Part shown: piece after piece, positions 63,376 to 64,000 of the stretch
How positions within the stretch are numbered: position 1 is the first letter of the stretch
Layout: each line of letters starts with the position of its first letter
Source of the DNA: Muricea muricata
Taxonomy: Eukaryota > Cnidaria > Anthozoa > Malacalcyonacea > Plexauridae
NCBI GenBank assembly: GCA_963855995.1
Contig: OY979716.1
Span: 20,083,040 to 20,147,039 of the forward strand
Direction of reading: 5' to 3'
Length of the DNA stretch: 64,000 nucleotides
Notes under the pieces: model-generated
Seen by the model: the letters and a program-made list of their open reading frames with translations, nothing else
What the model was told of the DNA's origin: nothing
Databases searched by the model: none
Position numbers and translations under genes: made by a program

Positions 63376-63585
63376 TGATTTCTAAATGATGGTGCAAGAC
63401 ACGTTCGAGAGTGGTGTCCTGGTGAAAAGAAAATGCCCGTCGCCATCATCAGGAACATCGACACCGCTCCCTCTGATTGAGAAGATCAAGCAGAGTATCA
63501 GATTAGAAAAGAAATTTTTCTCCTTGGAATTTTTTCCGCCAAGAACGCCTGCAGGCGCAGCGAACTTGATTGGAAAGCTTGAAAA
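63376..63585 (+). CDS. MTHFR: Methylenetetrahydrofolate reductase, first coding exon
   Basis: The exon starts after ttttttttag and the ATG is at 63386. It encodes a Ser/Pro-rich N-terminal extension (about 30 residues) and then IRLEKKFFSLEFFPPRTPAGAANLIGKL, the very conserved start of the catalytic TIM barrel (FSLEFFPPRT). The likely donor is GT at 63586, leaving phase 2 at the position where the vertebrate gene is, to my knowledge, also interrupted. MTHFR reduces 5,10-methylene-THF to 5-methyl-THF with FAD and NADPH in the cytosol, feeding methionine synthesis. The Ser-rich leader is where animal MTHFR is phosphorylated. The rest of the gene lies beyond the window; the next exon was not found in the last 400 bp. 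Confidence 0.9.
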
Positions 63586-64000
63586 GTACAGTGAAATATT
63601 TTATTTATTATATAGACATACGTGTATGGGTTAAAGCTACATCTGCAATATTTTTTAACCTTTTTAACCTCTCTTTTAATGTAAATGCATACTGACATGC
63701 GAATTCAACGAATTTCTAAACTTCGCAGTGAAACGTTCGCCCAAATAGACTGTAAAAACGTGCTCAGTGATTTTATTTTTTTAAACCTGCCAGTAAAAAT
63801 GTCTTACACTGTACATGTAGTTATCATCCAAGTGCACCGATTATTAATGGGATGGTGGTGAATGGAGAAATTTCTCCTCGGAACCTCTAGCCAATTTCAA
63901 AAAAACTTAGAATGCGCGATTGACTCAATTTCATTATCTTTATTTGACTAGATTTTCGTCAGGCTCGCCATTATTTTGTGACATCACGTGGCATGCCGCA
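63586..64000. other. Start of MTHFR intron
   Basis: No second exon could be found before the window end. Confidence 0.5.

Overview
The window is eukaryotic nuclear DNA, AT-rich, with spliced genes separated by long non-coding stretches full of transposable elements. Exons with GT...AG borders, a rhodopsin-family GPCR in one exon, cathepsin C and the first coding exon of MTHFR point to a metazoan. The mix of transposons (P element/THAP9-like, Helitron, DIRS-like tyrosine recombinase, Penelope-like, TTAA elements, many palindromic foldbacks) fits an early-branching animal, most likely a cnidarian such as an anthozoan. That placement is inference from element content, not from a marker gene.

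Layout. 1-4.5 kb: the last three exons of a small multi-pass membrane protein on +. 6.2 kb: a LINE reverse-transcriptase scrap on -. 8-9 kb: an intact class A GPCR on -. 9.6-11 kb: a short Helitron-like copy (A) interrupted by a 436-bp foldback whose arms carry hammerhead-like cores. 11-16 kb: ORF relics, foldbacks and direct repeats. 17.0-21.9 kb: a 4.9-kb DNA transposon with ~330-bp inverted ends, a 9-bp target duplication and a three-exon protein ending in a RING-like zinc finger. 21.9-23.0 kb: a second Helitron-like copy (B), interrupted by a 118-bp palindromic element. 24.0-33.8 kb: cathepsin C (CTSC) in five exons on +, 450 codons with all catalytic residues; its introns hold palindromes, two minisatellites, a tRNA-like sequence and a Penelope endonuclease relic followed by a hammerhead-like core. 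34.8-35.5 kb: a TTAA-flanked element. 35.65-41.81 kb: a complete but decayed P element/THAP9-like transposon with ~650-bp inverted ends, one of them split by a 175-bp hAT-type MITE. 46.8-49.4 kb: a decayed Ty3/gypsy pol. 53.1-54.1 kb: a decayed DIRS-like recombinase. 60.6-61.8 kb: two (TA)n arrays enclosing a TTAA foldback and a perfect-looking palindrome. 63.4 kb: the first coding exon of MTHFR, running off the window.

The host genes (membrane protein, GPCR, CTSC, MTHFR) are unrelated in function. The linking theme is transposon activity: several insertions can be proved from target-site duplications and from empty sites in the paralogous copy, and they can be ordered in time because they are nested. 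I saw no tRNA or rRNA gene, no CRISPR and no clear prokaryotic insertion.
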